Shown in pieces: positions 36,014 through 47,961 of a DNA stretch of 64,000 bases. A program made the translations under genes and the position numbers. The notes beneath the pieces are model-generated. The model was not told where the DNA came from, made no database searches, and worked only from the letters and a program-made list of their open reading frames with translations. Source of the stretch: Symsagittifera roscoffensis (taxonomy: Eukaryota; Xenacoelomorpha; Acoela; Convolutidae); contig NC_087069.1 in assembly GCF_963678635.1 (NCBI RefSeq), positions 46,954,276 to 47,018,275 on the forward strand. Reading direction: 5' to 3'. Each line of letters starts with the position of its first letter. Position 1 is the first letter of the stretch.

Positions 36014-36536
36014 AAGTTGGTAGTAAATGCGCATTAAATCTGATTTTCTGCTTGACATTAAAAAAACTATAACGACAAAATAGAATACTAAGGTTGAAAT
36101 TTTGAGCAGACTCTTACAGTTTTATATGGTTACCAAACTCCGATTATGGAATGAATAAATATGACCAAACTTAAATTTACCATTTTGAAGATTATTTTGG
36201 AAATTTAAAAATTTTTGTCTTTTTAAATCATTTGGATTTGATCAAATCCCTATTAAATGAAATTAAGTCGATTACAGAATCTCATTAGAGCTAACAGAAA
36301 TGATGTTGACATGATTCAAAATGCGTTGAAAACGCTTTGAAAACGAAGCTACCAAGAGAAAAAAGCTGGTTTTGAATCAGTTATGATTTCATTTAATTTA
36401 CTTTTTAGCTTTAGCTATAGATCGGTTCAGAGTAATTTGAAATCGGTTTTTTAACAATAGTGTTTTTTCAGTCCTTTTTTCTAAATCGAATCAAACTTAA
36501 TTCATTCTTGTCAATGAGGCTAGTAAAACAACTTAC

Positions 36537-36638
36537 CTTGCTTTTAGAATTATGTGGGGCGTCTCTCAACTTCACTTGCCATTCTTGGCTAAAACTCCCC
36601 TCTCCTATCTTTTCCAACTTTTCGTACCGATCAGCCAT
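36537..36638 (-). CDS. NEK-like gene, exon 1 (start and glycine loop)
   Basis: 34 codons from the ATG at 36638 to the consensus donor AAG then GTAAGT. It reads MADRYEKLEKIGEGSFSQEW and ends KSK. Canonical NEKs begin MxxYExLxxIGEGSFG, so this Met is favoured over an in-frame Met 12 codons upstream (36674). The third glycine of the G-x-G-x-x-G loop is Ser, another departure from active kinases. The exon is in phase 0, joins exon 2 seamlessly, and lies 7.2 kb away from it. Confidence 0.85.
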
Positions 36639-38537
36639 CACATTATTAAAACAAGGTATCAGTTTAAGAAACAAATAAGACGACTTGTAGGCGTAAAATA
36701 TAAACTACAAAATAAAGTTTGCGGCTGAAGTGAATTACAACCAATCGAAAGTAAACCGACTTTTCGAAAAGAAAAAAGCAATCCAAAAGATGTGTGCGCT
36801 TTACATGAAACAAATTATTAAAACAAAGACAAGCCAAGCATTTCAAATTTAATAGAATTTTTCTGCTAAGGCTTTAAAATACTAAAAAAAAACTAACTGA
36901 TTCGTCATTTTTTGGAGCCTCAATTGATTGGTTGAGCAATCCTTCAGCCGTTTTTTTTTTCGAAATTTTTTCAAATCTTAGTTGTATCAATAATAATCTG
37001 GTTAAAAACCATGGAAGGACAACCATTGAAATGTTAAGTTCATTTATTGATCGGATTACAGCCAACCTTAGCCAACCATCGAACCAAATTTCAACATGAT
37101 AGCTACTCTTTAGTATTGGTTACTGGCAACGATCGAAGTAGAAGATGTTGTAGCTGGTCCTGGGAGCCGGGGGAATGGACGTCCCATTTATAAGGATCAG
37201 TTAATGTTTTCTGGTTGCCAATGTTGCTTATTAGGATAGAGTATAGAGTCTATAGTGTATTGAAATAGGGAAAAGAAATGGTAAGGTTTCAGTGTGTACC
37301 ATGTGTAAAAGATAAGTGAAAAAAAACAGGTTTTTGATTTTTTTGCGGGGATATCAAGTTTTTTTTCCCATTTTCCAAAAATTATGGTGATGCGGGATAT
37401 GCAATTGCTAAAATTAAAGATTTAGTATTATGTTGTTTGGTTTAATGACAAAAAATGAGAAGAATTTTTGCGTTTTTTTTTAGAAAAATAGGGTTTTCTT
37501 AGATTTTTTCTAAAAAAGTAAAATTATGATAAGATTTGACGTGTTTTAAGCTCTAATTGTTTTTTTTTCGTAGAAAATTAGCCATTGAACTAGTTTCGCT
37601 ACTTGAAGTAAGCATGCTTATACTTATCAAATCGTCGAAAAAGTCAATTTTTAAGATAAAAAATTATGTTAAAAACAAATTTGTAGTTAGAGGGGAGTTA
37701 TAGCTGCTCTGTTTTCTTGCTTAACTTTTGTTTCCCAATTACATAGGTTTTCTAAATTTTTTGATATCAGTACTCCCAAATATTCAAGCTAACAGCAATC
37801 TGTAGAAAGAAGTCTTTTGATGGGATTTGAATGCTGACATTTTTGATGATTTCGTCGTCCGTTCTGACCTTTTCCCACGACTCTTCGAGTTTTCTTTTTC
37901 AAGTTTGTCATCCTTCTTTTTCATATTCTCCTCTCATATCATCAATCTCTCCTGTAATCATCCCTCTCTTGCCTTCTTTATCTTGATCCGTCAAAGAAGA
38001 TCGAGCTTCTTGACAAAAACAAGAGTGATAATTGCAGTATACAGTTTCGAATATCATTAAACAGTGGTCATAATATCATTGCACAATGAAACGAATAATT
38101 TTCCAGCTACGGGCTGTGAATTAAATTTCATTTTTGCAATCTGGTATTATCTCCTGGTAAAAAAAATTGAGAGTTCGTTTATGTCTGGCTGATTACACAT
38201 TGGTATCAAGCTATAAAATCCTCTTCAGTCCTGTTGACAAATCTTGACACTCCTAGAAGGTGTAAATCGGGTGGGCATCATTTACAACGATCGACAAGCA
38301 AAATTTTAATAATTTTCTGATGAACTTTTGATAAGCTACAGCGCTTCGAGAGATTCAATGGAAGGAACAACAATGAAATTTTAGTTTGTTTTTCTCACAT
38401 TTATTTTTCGCTTTAGTAAAATGGTTGAAATTGTAATTTATGGATTTTTGCAGACATTTGATTGCTACATTTTGAACTGAACATCCAAAATTGTCAAGTA
38501 AAACATGAACGTTTTTACTTATCCCTTTCTTGTTATG
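36639..38537. other. Upstream region of the NEK-like gene
   Basis: AT-rich; must contain the promoter, but no convincing element can be assigned. A minus-strand open stretch near 37960-37800 is lysine/serine-rich (MKKKDDKLEKENSKSRGKRS) and could be a small exon of an unknown gene, without other support. Confidence 0.3.
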
Positions 38538-38786
38538 TTAAAACTGAATCATGTGTAGCAATGAGCCAAGGGTTGGAACCCGATCTTCGTTGTTGTGCCA
38601 TGGTAACAAGTCTTTAAGTTCAGTCATGTTGTTCTTCTGCCAAGTTTCTTGAAAGCAATTGAAATTATCACGTCCATGTTTAGGCGTAAATCTGATTTGA
38701 AGCTTTTTCAGTGCTTGTTGTTCATCTAGATCACTATTTCTCAGATCTTCATAGTGAGTAACTTTTTTGTATAGGGGTTGTTGTTG
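38538..38786 (-). pseudogene. Fragment resembling a Polinton/adintovirus-type family B DNA polymerase
   Basis: 82 codons to a TAA, after CTCAG. It reads QIRFTPKHGRDNFNCFQETW, then KNNMTELKDLLPWHNNEDRV, then PTLGSLLHMI. The pattern (W-x4-NM-T-x2-KD-x-L-x-W-NN-x-D-x-(V)PT) resembles the exonuclease-polymerase linker of protein-primed polymerases carried by Polinton-like elements of invertebrates. The usual continuation (FY-x-x-x-G-(I/V)-D) is lost. No polymerase palm motifs are found nearby, so this is at most an isolated remnant. The family call is from memory of the motif and is uncertain. Confidence 0.35.
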
Positions 38787-39355
38787 CTGAGTTGATTAAA
38801 AAACGTTTTGTACAGCGCCAATTCTGAAAAATCCAGTCATATGTCATTTATCTCACAAGTAAAATTGATTGTTTTGCAAGCTTCAAGGACTGCATGACCT
38901 AAATGGTTGGCATTAATTAATGTCATGGGAGAAACCTTTGGGTGAGATGGGGGTCGAGGCCCTGGGGGAAAGAAGGGGGTAGGAGTCATCCGATCCCTCA
39001 ACGGAAATCCATTCCTGTACATCAATGAGTCAATTTATGCTAAATGTGCATGGAATTTGAAGTTTCAGCTGACACGCTGATTTTCCGAAAAAAAATGATT
39101 TTGCAGACTGCGTTTTTCTTGACTTCTTTGTTGACCAAAATCAGATCAATACTACTCACAAAAAACTAGTAGTGTAATTTTAGGGTTTTCAAGCCAGACT
39201 CGACAGCCGCAACCCTATTCACTCAATGAAAATTGTCTTCGCTCATTCTCGTTCGCTTCATAAAAAATTTGCTTTGCTCACTTTCTATCTGCTCACAAAG
39301 ATTACTTGCGTCGTGTCTGATTTAAAATCCTCATTTCAACAGTTTTAACAAAACC
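38787..39355. other. Intergenic, no gene seen
   Basis: Contains a GC-richer patch (38925-39010) with a 62-codon proline-rich minus-strand open frame of no recognised family. A poorly repeated TCGCTTT...GCTCACT region follows. Nothing else supported. Confidence 0.3.
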
Positions 39356-39546
39356 ACCTGGGTTGACCTCCATACACCGAAAGTGCTTAGCATATAATTC
39401 CATACATCAAGTGTATGGAAAAAATGCTTGTCATACAGTTTTCATAGAATTTTGAAAAATGGTAGAAAAAGGTTTTAAACTAATTTCTGCGGCTGTTTGA
39501 TTCTAATAAAACAGTCGGGTGATGAAAGTTTTGGTCAACCCGGGTA
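39356..39546. mobile_element. CCCGGGTTGACC inverted-repeat element, 0.2-kb copy
   Basis: Left end CCTGGGTTGACCTCCATACA, right end TTTTGGTCAACCCGGG. Just inside the left end the family's second motif appears: GCTTAGCATATAATTCCATA, then GTGTATGGAAAAAATGCTTG. Non-coding, MITE-like. Confidence 0.75.
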
Positions 39547-40292
39547 GCTAGGTGAGTTAAGTTGTTTATGCTGGTCCCGGGATTAGAGACCACTTCATGC
39601 TTATCAGCTCAACCAAGCTATCAAAATCCCAATCATTATCATCCTCCATCCTTTCACCCACCTCCACAAAAACAGTCAACCTACACAAAAAATCCTTAAA
39701 AAAGGTTTAGAAAAAATTGCATAAAAGCAACATAAAAATCAACATAATCACAAAAACTCACAAAAGATGTTCAATCCAGATGAACACGAAACACAAACTA
39801 CATAAAAGCAATACTGTAGGTGACTGACTTGATAGAATAATGACTGTAAGCATAAAAAAGAGCGACTGCCTTTTTGTGTTTAATAAAACAATCACTCTAA
39901 TGACCTCACTGACCATATAGCCCTGGCCTTTTTGCGACGTTCTCGTTGCAGTCCTTCTTTCTTTTTTGGGGGATTCGAATTAAAAAAACGCTTTTCTTCT
40001 TAAACTGAAGATAATTATACCGTTCATTCTTGTATTCTTGATTTTGTTTAACCATTTTCATGTATTTTTAAAGTGGCAATTATGTGTGAAATTGTGTGGT
40101 TAATTTTCATCCAGATTTTAAAAAACATAACATTCAATACGTTTCTTTTCAACCAATTTACAAAATATTTACGTTCAATTATTTTAGATATAAAACGTTC
40201 TTTTTTTCAAAATAGAAATGCTGTTAAATTCAATGTTGTATTAAGTTTAGAAAGGCAGTTTTAAACAAATTTGAGATTTAGTTTTATTCAAA
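39547..40292. other. Intergenic, no gene seen
   Basis: AT-rich; short pyrimidine-rich stretch (39630-39690). No coding or repeat with a partner in the window was identified. Confidence 0.3.
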
Positions 40293-40494
40293 CATTACGA
40301 GGCCAAACTGTGCATTTTGTGCATTGTAAACGGATTCCGCAACAAGGACGCTCCCTTTGTTCTTTTTTTGTTCTTTAATTTTCTTTGATCGTTCCGACAA
40401 AACTATAACATGTTTAAAGACTTGGCTCTGGAATCCAGGAACATACAGACACAAAATTGTGCTCCTATCCAGTGCACAGTTTGGCCTCGTAATG
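40293..40494. mobile_element. 202-bp inverted-repeat element (MITE)
   Basis: Perfect terminal inverted repeat starting CATTACGAGGCCAAACTG and continuing TGCA at each end. The interior is non-coding. No target duplication could be identified. A single copy is present in this window. Confidence 0.8.
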
Positions 40495-42634
40495 AATTGC
40501 AAATGTAAATATCTTCAAATTACAAATGTAGTTATCACCAAATCAGAAATTTAGTTAAGTTTTTTTGAAAAAAAAAATTTCAGTTATCATCTAGATTACT
40601 TCGAACTTTCTATTTTGCAAGAGTTCTGAAAAACAGTCAAAACTTTTTCAAACATTTTTCTAGCAATTTCATAATCAGAAAACACATAATAGGTGTGCAA
40701 AAGAAAATTATGTTTATCTTACAATGTCAGCATTCATGTAAAGATCCTGTTTTAGTTTTAGGATCATAATCAACAATCAAACAAAGTTCATGTTGCAATG
40801 AAACAATTTCTTGATTTTTTTTCTACGACCATACTAGTCCTTGGACAAAACTATAACATCCTTTTGGAATTGATAAATTAATTTATCGAACGAGTAACAA
40901 ACTAAATTTGTGCTAATGATTTATCTAAATACTCAGAGAACTGCTATTATGAAAAAAATTTCTTGTGTAGAGAATATGAGAAACTCTTTGTTTTTTTTTT
41001 GTTCAATCTGGATATTTCAAATCCACTACTCTAACATACACAAAATCAGCATCATCTTCACTATCGGAGTTTTCATTTAATTTTACATTGGTGAAGAAAA
41101 ATCATCATTGTCAAATATTGACACATTGCTTATCCATACAACTTCAAAGCATCAGTAGACTTTTTAAATTTTTTAAATTCTGATTCATTAAATTTGCAGC
41201 CATTATTGATGAAATATCAAGCATTCTGTAAGTTTTTTGGTTAATAAGATCATATCTTGATAATGAATGGTTGGTACATTAATATAAGCTGATTTTTATT
41301 GACATTCCCAAATATAACCAGGTAAATTTCACAAAACAAAATATCTATTCAACTTTTCTTACGTGAAACTCTGATAAGTTTTTCAATATTTTACCAAGAA
41401 AAGATATCTCTTTCTCGGCAAAACTCTGTTAATTCTCTTCCAAATTTCTTACTAAGTTTTATTACTAAAAAGTTTTTTTTTTAGTTTTGTTTATATACTT
41501 CTCATCAGGATACCGTTTTTAATTTTGAAAAACCTTTTTTTTCAGATGTAATGGTTATATCTAGCTTTTAAAGGAGTTGATTTTTCATATATTTTTTAAA
41601 TTTGTTTTGCAATCACTCATAACCAGGAGAAAAAAATTGTCAAGATTGAATCGTCTAAAATTAAAGTTTTTAGCAAAGTTTTTAGGGAACAGTTTAATCA
41701 TTAAACCTAACAACCATTAGTAATTGTTATCCTTCATATATTTTTGAACTAACATCAAGTTAATTTCAACAATTGTTTTAGATAATGGATGACAATCACA
41801 TTTACTTAAGAAATAAAATTTAATTGGAGTGAAATTACTATGTTTTTCGGGTATAGTTCTTACAGGGATTACGAGTTGATTTCCCTGCATTGTCTAGTCA
41901 ATTGAATTAAATTCTAAAAGTTAAAAAAAAAAAACATTCTTTTTACAAACTTTAAAAAATTCATCAAAAATCAATCTACATTGTTGGATTCAAATTTACC
42001 ATGATGACTAAAAACATTGTGAAAATCTGAAAAAGAATCATAACCCCTTTCAGTAGTAGTTGAACATCTAATGTTTGCTTCGCGCTTGTTCATCAGTTCG
42101 ATATTCAATCAAAACGTCATAAAAAACGTTTTCGCCAAATTAAAAATTTGTTTTTTGAAATTTCATTTTATTTCAATTTCTTTTGTCTCACACTGCAAAA
42201 TGTGTTTGGTTGTGTAAGACCAAGACAATTCAGATTGACACAAAAAAATACTTGAAACAAAAATATTTTTTGTGTGAGACAAAAAATACGATATTGTTTA
42301 AAACACTTGACGCGTTATTTTTTGAAAACATTTGACAGATAAACTATAGCGTGCTTAACACCGCTGTCGAAAACGATACGCAAAATTCTGTGTTCTATAA
42401 GGCATGAGGTTTTCGATGGAAGTAAAATAATTTTTTTATTGCATGTTAGATCAATAAGTTTTGATTCAAAACGTTTTGAGAAAGGTTAATTAGTTTGTCA
42501 ATTTGAACAAATTGAGTTTTTCAGTTTTTCAAACTGAGATTACAATTATATTGAGTTTTTTAAATGAGTTTAGAAAAAAAGTTAATTTATCATAATTACT
42601 ATAATAAATTTCAGTTGTTTTTATAAAGATATAT
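40495..42634. other. Intergenic, about 2.1 kb, no gene seen
   Basis: Very AT-rich on both strands with many stops in all frames. No repeat partner elsewhere in the window, no splice-bounded open frame with coding character. Confidence 0.35.
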
Positions 42635-43357
42635 TCCCGGGTTGACCAAAAATTTGATCTATGAAAAAAAAAATGCTACTAATACATTTTTCTTGCAATT
42701 CTAAAGGTACAGAAAGTTGGTTGAAAGGTCTATGATTAGTGATTTGTCATCTATGGAAGTTGTATGACAAGCGGTTTTCGATAAACCAAAAAGTTTCTTT
42801 TTTAAAAATTCAATTTCTCAAAATATTTGGGTTGTATTCTTACCCAAACACAAGTAAAATTACCATGATTCCCTCAAAACTAGAGTCTTCAAAAGTATGA
42901 CAGTTTCACAATTACGATGTACTGGAAACTACCTGAGTCGTCTAAGAGTTGTCTTACACAAATCGAGATCATGTACTAAAAAAATCAAACTTTTAAATTT
43001 TGGCAAAAACTTTCAACATTGATTATTTTCAAAACCTGATTTTTTGTTTACTCAGACATTGATCAAGGAATAAATAAACCAGCCATACAAAAAAGGAGTT
43101 TTGAGCCTTTTTGAAAAAATTATCCTAACAAAGGAAGAAAAAAACAGTTTTTGTGTATCCAGGACTACGTTATGCATGCAAAAAGTTACTAATTTTTTTG
43201 TTGGAAAAAATTTGCTTGAATACAAAAATCGTTTTTCGGTTGAAAACAAAAACAAAAACAAAAGGCTCCAGAAAACAATGCTAGTCATACAATTTCCATA
43301 GTGTATGGAATTGTTATGATTAACATTTTCGGTCTATGGAGTTCAAACCGGGTTGTT
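42635..43357. mobile_element. CCCGGGTTGACC inverted-repeat element, 0.7-kb copy
   Basis: Left end CCCGGGTTGACCAAAAATTT, right end AGTTCAAACCGGGTT (inverted). The interior shares AGACATT(G/A)ATCAAGG, GCCATACAAAA and TATCCAGGACTACGTTATGC with the copy at 47962-48836. Non-coding. Confidence 0.75.
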
Positions 43358-43486
43358 AATCACTGTAATTTATCAAATCTCTATCCTGATCCATTCAATT
43401 CTTGTCGATCAATATATCTTTTTATTTCTTACTCAGCATCTCTGGAGCCAAAAAAAACTGCATCACGTGAACATATGACTGATCGT

Positions 43487-43763
43487 ATCTTGTTAACTAT
43501 TGTACCCCCCCTTTTTCGATTTTCAGAAATTCAACTTTGGCGGCCACATTTTCAATAGCTTAAAACAATTTTCTGAAACTATATATGATTGATATTTTTT
43601 TACGTAGGTGTTATATAAATAGTGAAAAATACAGATTAGACGCGCGAAAATGAAAACCGAATTATTAATTGTTGGCATTTTTGAAATGCATATTTTATAC
43701 AGAAATGTTTGTCAAAAATGATACATGCACAGGGGGGGGGGGTTGGAATAGTTAACAAGGTCC
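43487..43763. mobile_element. C/G-run-capped inverted-repeat element
   Basis: Left end ATCTTGTTAACTATTGTACC followed by a C run, right end a G run then TTGGAATAGTTAACAAGGTC. The two ends pair as ACTTGTTAACTATT-like inverted repeats. A second right end (G run, then TAGTAGTTCACAAGATCC, to 43815) follows directly, suggesting nested or tandem insertion. Left ends of the same kind occur at 45885-45925 and near 48975. Confidence 0.6.
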
Positions 43764-43815
43764 AAAGTGGGGGGGGGGGGAGGGGGGGGGGGGGTAGTAG
43801 TTCACAAGATCCGAC

Positions 43816-45884
43816 TAGTCTTCTCGTATCCAGTTTTAAGCGTTGATAATCGTTTATATTACGATTTTAGTACCAGTCTTACTAATATTGGGGAAACAAT
43901 CGATTTTAATCAATTAATAATCGATTATAATCTCTCCTTTTAAAATCAAATTATGGTTATTTATAATTAATTAAAATCGATTTTAATCGAGTGTTTATTC
44001 GTCTATTTTTCGATACAATTATAACCGATTAGAATTGATTATAATCCATTATTTTTAATCAAATTTCTAGTTCTTTAGTTTTGCACAAAAATCCATTATA
44101 ATCGATTATAATTGATTATAAACTCTTTTGTTTGCCCATTTTTTTTCGAAGTTGCATCTAAATTGCTTATATTTTATGCTTTTCGTAGACGTTGGTTTCT
44201 ATGAAAATAATGAAATTTTTTTTAACAATTAATTTAAATTTATAAGATTTTTTTTTCATTTTCTTTCCATTAGAGTTGTTTTAGGGTGCATATTTTTAAG
44301 CTTTTTTAAACATTAAAACATCAGCAAAATAATTTAGTTTCATGTTTGATTCGGAAAATTTATTTTTCATTTACCGCGGGAACCTTTCCACTCATATGAA
44401 AGGATCTCTATGAAATTTTTGTTTCGTGGTAAAACTTTGTGTTCAGATGAACCAAAGTGTTCAAGAGATATCTTTTTTATAGATTTTTTTATTGAAACAA
44501 AAATTATAACCCATAAGATATAATTCGAATATAGTTTTGAATAGACAAAATTTCGACAAACTAAGAGATTATAATCGATTATAATCGAAAATATTTGATT
44601 TTAAGGTTTTTTTGTAAGAACTATAATCAATTATAAACGATTATAAGAGATTATAATCTCTTGGAAAATATCACGATTATAATCAATTAGAAATCCTATA
44701 AACACCTAATTTTGATAAATATAATCAATTATAATTGACAAAAAATCATCATAATAATCCGTTATAATCGATAACTTACTCCTAAACTTGGATGCGTGTT
44801 GTAAAATTTTCAACAGTCTGATAAATCTATTATTTCATCGATTTGCAAATGATTCTACTGTTTATTTGCTTTATTTTTTTTCAACTGAACAAGTAAGATA
44901 TTAGAACTATTTAGAATATTAGAATATAGAAACTATGTTAGAATATTTGATAATGCGGGAGCTTATTGACGGCTAAAAAGACTCCCGCCTGTTTAGTTGA
45001 GAAAAAACTAAGCAAAAAAACAGTCGATTTTGCAGACCGATGAAAAAATTCGATATCTCAGTAACTTGAAAAAAAAATACATCATGAATCATATATTCAC
45101 TTAATGCATGTTTTGGCTCTAGAGATAAATTGAAAACTACAGTCTAGGAAAACAAAAGGTCTGTTTGTACGCCTTATAAATTTACTGCAATACGTTTTTT
45201 ATTTTCACGTCTCTTAAAACTATTTGTACGCGTTTGTACGCGTCTTACATCAGAGAAATAAGAAGGTGTGTTAATGCATCTAACAATTTAATCGCAGTGC
45301 GTTTGTACGTCTTTCAGTAGTATTTTGTTACAACAAAATCAGATTTGATTCGTTTTTGGCTATAGAGATGAATTCAATTTCTGAGAAATATAAAAATGCA
45401 TTAAGAGAAAAATGTTAAGACTTCAAGCACCGCCGTGCGTTTGTCCGCCTTTTGAAGCTGAAACATGGTCTGACAAAACATATTGCCGTGTCGGTTTATT
45501 TAACTGAAAATCAGATATTGTAGCTTTGACCATTGGACTTATATGAGAACTATATTTGGGGAAAACAAACGATTAGTTGTGGAATACAGTTAATCAGCAG
45601 CACAAGTTTGCGCTTCAAAGCAATCAATGAAACATTCGAAAACTCTCACGTGCTTTTAAGAGAACCTAGATTCATTTTTCAAGTCAAAGCAATGATGTTA
45701 TGTTCTCTACAAAATCGGATTCAGACACCCATCCTGCTTGACTTTTTTGTACAATGTTTTTTTTTCAAAAAAAAATATGTGTAAGACCAACACAGAGTCG
45801 AGCGGGTTCTTTCTACTCTCAGCTCCTCTTTCTTGTTTTATATGATGTAATGAGTTCAGTGGTTTCCAAAAGTTCCAAATAGTT
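43816..45884. other. AT palindrome clusters and short repeats, no gene seen
   Basis: Two clusters (about 43850-44115 and 44565-44775) are dense in ATAATCGATTAT and close variants, each a 12-bp palindrome, separated by 450 bp without the motif. Further on (45060-45470) a degenerate repeat carries GCGTTTGTACGTCTT-like words, CTATAGAGATGAATTCAATT and TGAGAAATATAAAAATGCAT. An 83-codon plus-strand open frame at 45533-45784 is unrecognised. Confidence 0.5.
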
Positions 45885-46962
45885 CTTCAAGGATCTTGTT
45901 AACTATTCCCCCCCCCCCCACCCTCCGATTAATTTTGAGAAAGCAATTTTCTGTCACAGCTATTTTTCATTCTATCACATAATTTTATGTTTCTAGCATA
46001 AAGTTGTTGAATAGTTAGCAGAGAGAAGAACTCGCTTTTCTGATGATTTCTTTTGTGAAACCAGTTTTTGTAACTGTTGACTTTCAAACATCTCTCGCCT
46101 TTTTTGCGTCCCCCAAATAATAGCAAATAATCCATTTCCAAAAGAGTTATGCATTCCTGTATGGCTGATTGTTTTAATTTAAAAAATAAAGAAGAATATT
46201 TCATAATAACTTTTAATCCACATGCAAATTTACATTTGAGGCAGAATGTTTTTTTTTTAAAACGGAAGGACCATTGAGGTGGTAAAAAAAACAGCCTAGC
46301 ACTCTTGCAAATTCAATTTTGTATCAAAATGTAACGGTTATCATTCTGAGTGCATGAGAAAATTTAAATTGCGTCTATTTTAAGAGTACCTCAATTTGAA
46401 TTAGAAAAAAACTTTGTAATAGGGGTGCACGTCCTTGTCATCCAATGAAAATTACTTCCAATCCAAACGTAGTATAGTCAATTACCAACATTTGTTGATA
46501 TTTTTTCAGCTTTTTTCTAGATTTATTTGACCCCATATAAATCTCTTTTTCTTTGCAGACAAGGTCCTGCACACCAGGGGCGGATCTAGGATTTTCTCGA
46601 GGGGGGCGGATTATCCAAAATTTTGACGACCTTTTTTTTTTTTTAGGTCGACCAAATTGATTTTTTTTTTCGAGCTCTCCCAAAGCACTGTTTTGCCCCT
46701 ATTTTGGCTAAATTTTGTGCGCCGCAGGCAAATTTTTGAAAAAACAGTCAAAAAAGCCAAAAATGGATTTCTGAAAAAGTATCAAAGGGGGGCCCTTTGG
46801 GTCGGCAGCGGGTCGAATCCTTTGGGAGTTATATTTAACCGTACAGCCTATGGGTTCAATAGAGTATAAAGTTGTTTGAAACGCCCAATTTTTAAAATGC
46901 AGAAAAAGCTATTACAAAGTGATACATCGTGAGATACCAGCCGGTTTGAAATTAAAAATTAA
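45885..46962. other. Intergenic with transposon-end sequences
   Basis: Starts with an unpaired left end of the C-run family (GATCTTGTTAACTATTCC, then C run). At 46568 the phrase CACCAGGGGCGGATCTAGG begins a 0.3-kb segment that looks like one end of a DNA transposon; no opposite end was found. No coding seen. Confidence 0.4.
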
Positions 46963-47325
46963 ACAAGACTGCTCATATCAGGGCGAAACCCTGATTGTTC
47001 CGACTGCCTTTTAAGGTTTATGGAGCAGCAGTAATAACATAAAAAAAATTAAATGAAATAAAATAAAATGAAAACTTTTTTTTTCTAAAATTTGAAATTT
47101 TTTAATGAAAATCATCCCCCCACACGCCATATAAAGTGGCAATCTTTAAACCCTCATAACTTTACAAAAAATGATCACAGGTAAAATATCGTTTCAAATT
47201 TAAGCTCAGGACAATAATACCTTTTGAATGATATAAAAAAATTCCGTCAAAAATGGCTAGTTAAAAAGTCGAAATTTGTCTGAAGAAAAAAAAACCCACC
47301 CCGAGCACAAATATTCCGTCGGAAC
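46963..47325 (+). repeat. Dispersed repeat, internally deleted copy
   Basis: Same family as 9301-9834, same orientation. Sequence corresponding to about 9475-9630 of the first copy is missing; on both sides of the deletion the copies align well (CCACACGCCATATA and GGCAATCTTTAAACCC). Non-coding. Confidence 0.75.
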
Positions 47326-47961
47326 AAAAAAAACGATTTTAAAAATCTTTTAGATTTTAGATCCTAATGCTAAACAAAGATGTTCTTAAAGCAGCACACA
47401 AATAAAATCAATAATTTTCAAAAAAAAATGCAGGTTGGCTGATTTTTGTTTTTGGCTGAATCGATCATATTCAGCAAGCAAAGCTCCCATTTTTTCCTCT
47501 AGTGCATCGCAAACCTGATTAAATTGAGATGGTCTAAATTTGAGATGGTCTCTCGCATATCTGAGAAAAAGTAGAGCAGAACAGACGAGTTATTTGCAGA
47601 TGGCTGAACAAGTTAGATAGTTGAGAAACGTTAAAAAAAATACACGTTCAGTCATTTATTACAGTTACGCCAGTTTTTTTGGCTTAGCAAAGAATTGAAT
47701 TTCTGAGAAGTATGAAAATGGATGCATATGTACACGAAGCTTTAATACAGCCACCATCGCAGAGCGTTTTACGATAATGAAGTTATAGTTTCTAACGCGT
47801 ATGATTTGGCAAAGTGAAAATTAAACATATCTGAGAAATGTTAAGTTTCAATCAAGTTGATTACTTTTTCGTGCTCTCTAAATATGACTCATAAAAAAGA
47901 GTTTCAAATGATGCCGATCAGGTGTACTATTTTGTGCTCCACGCAATTCATGAAACAAATC
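47326..47961. other. Intergenic, no gene seen
   Basis: AT-rich; carries one more unit (47690-47780) related to the GAATTTCTGAGAA...ATGAAAATG repeat seen at 45360-45410. No coding. Confidence 0.35.

Larger units (their letters stand above)
29354..36536 (-). other. Intron 1 of the NEK-like gene (7.2 kb)
   Basis: Bounded by donor GTAAGT (after exon 1) and acceptor TTTGTTTTAG (before exon 2). Most of its length is a duplicated 2.7-kb sequence around a 209-bp satellite (listed separately). The rest shows no feature. Confidence 0.8.

Noticed and set aside
43816-45884. A 2-kb transposon bounded by the G run at 43.8 kb and the C run at 45.9 kb
   Set aside because: The two ends face away from each other (right end first, then left end), so the segment between them lies outside both elements.
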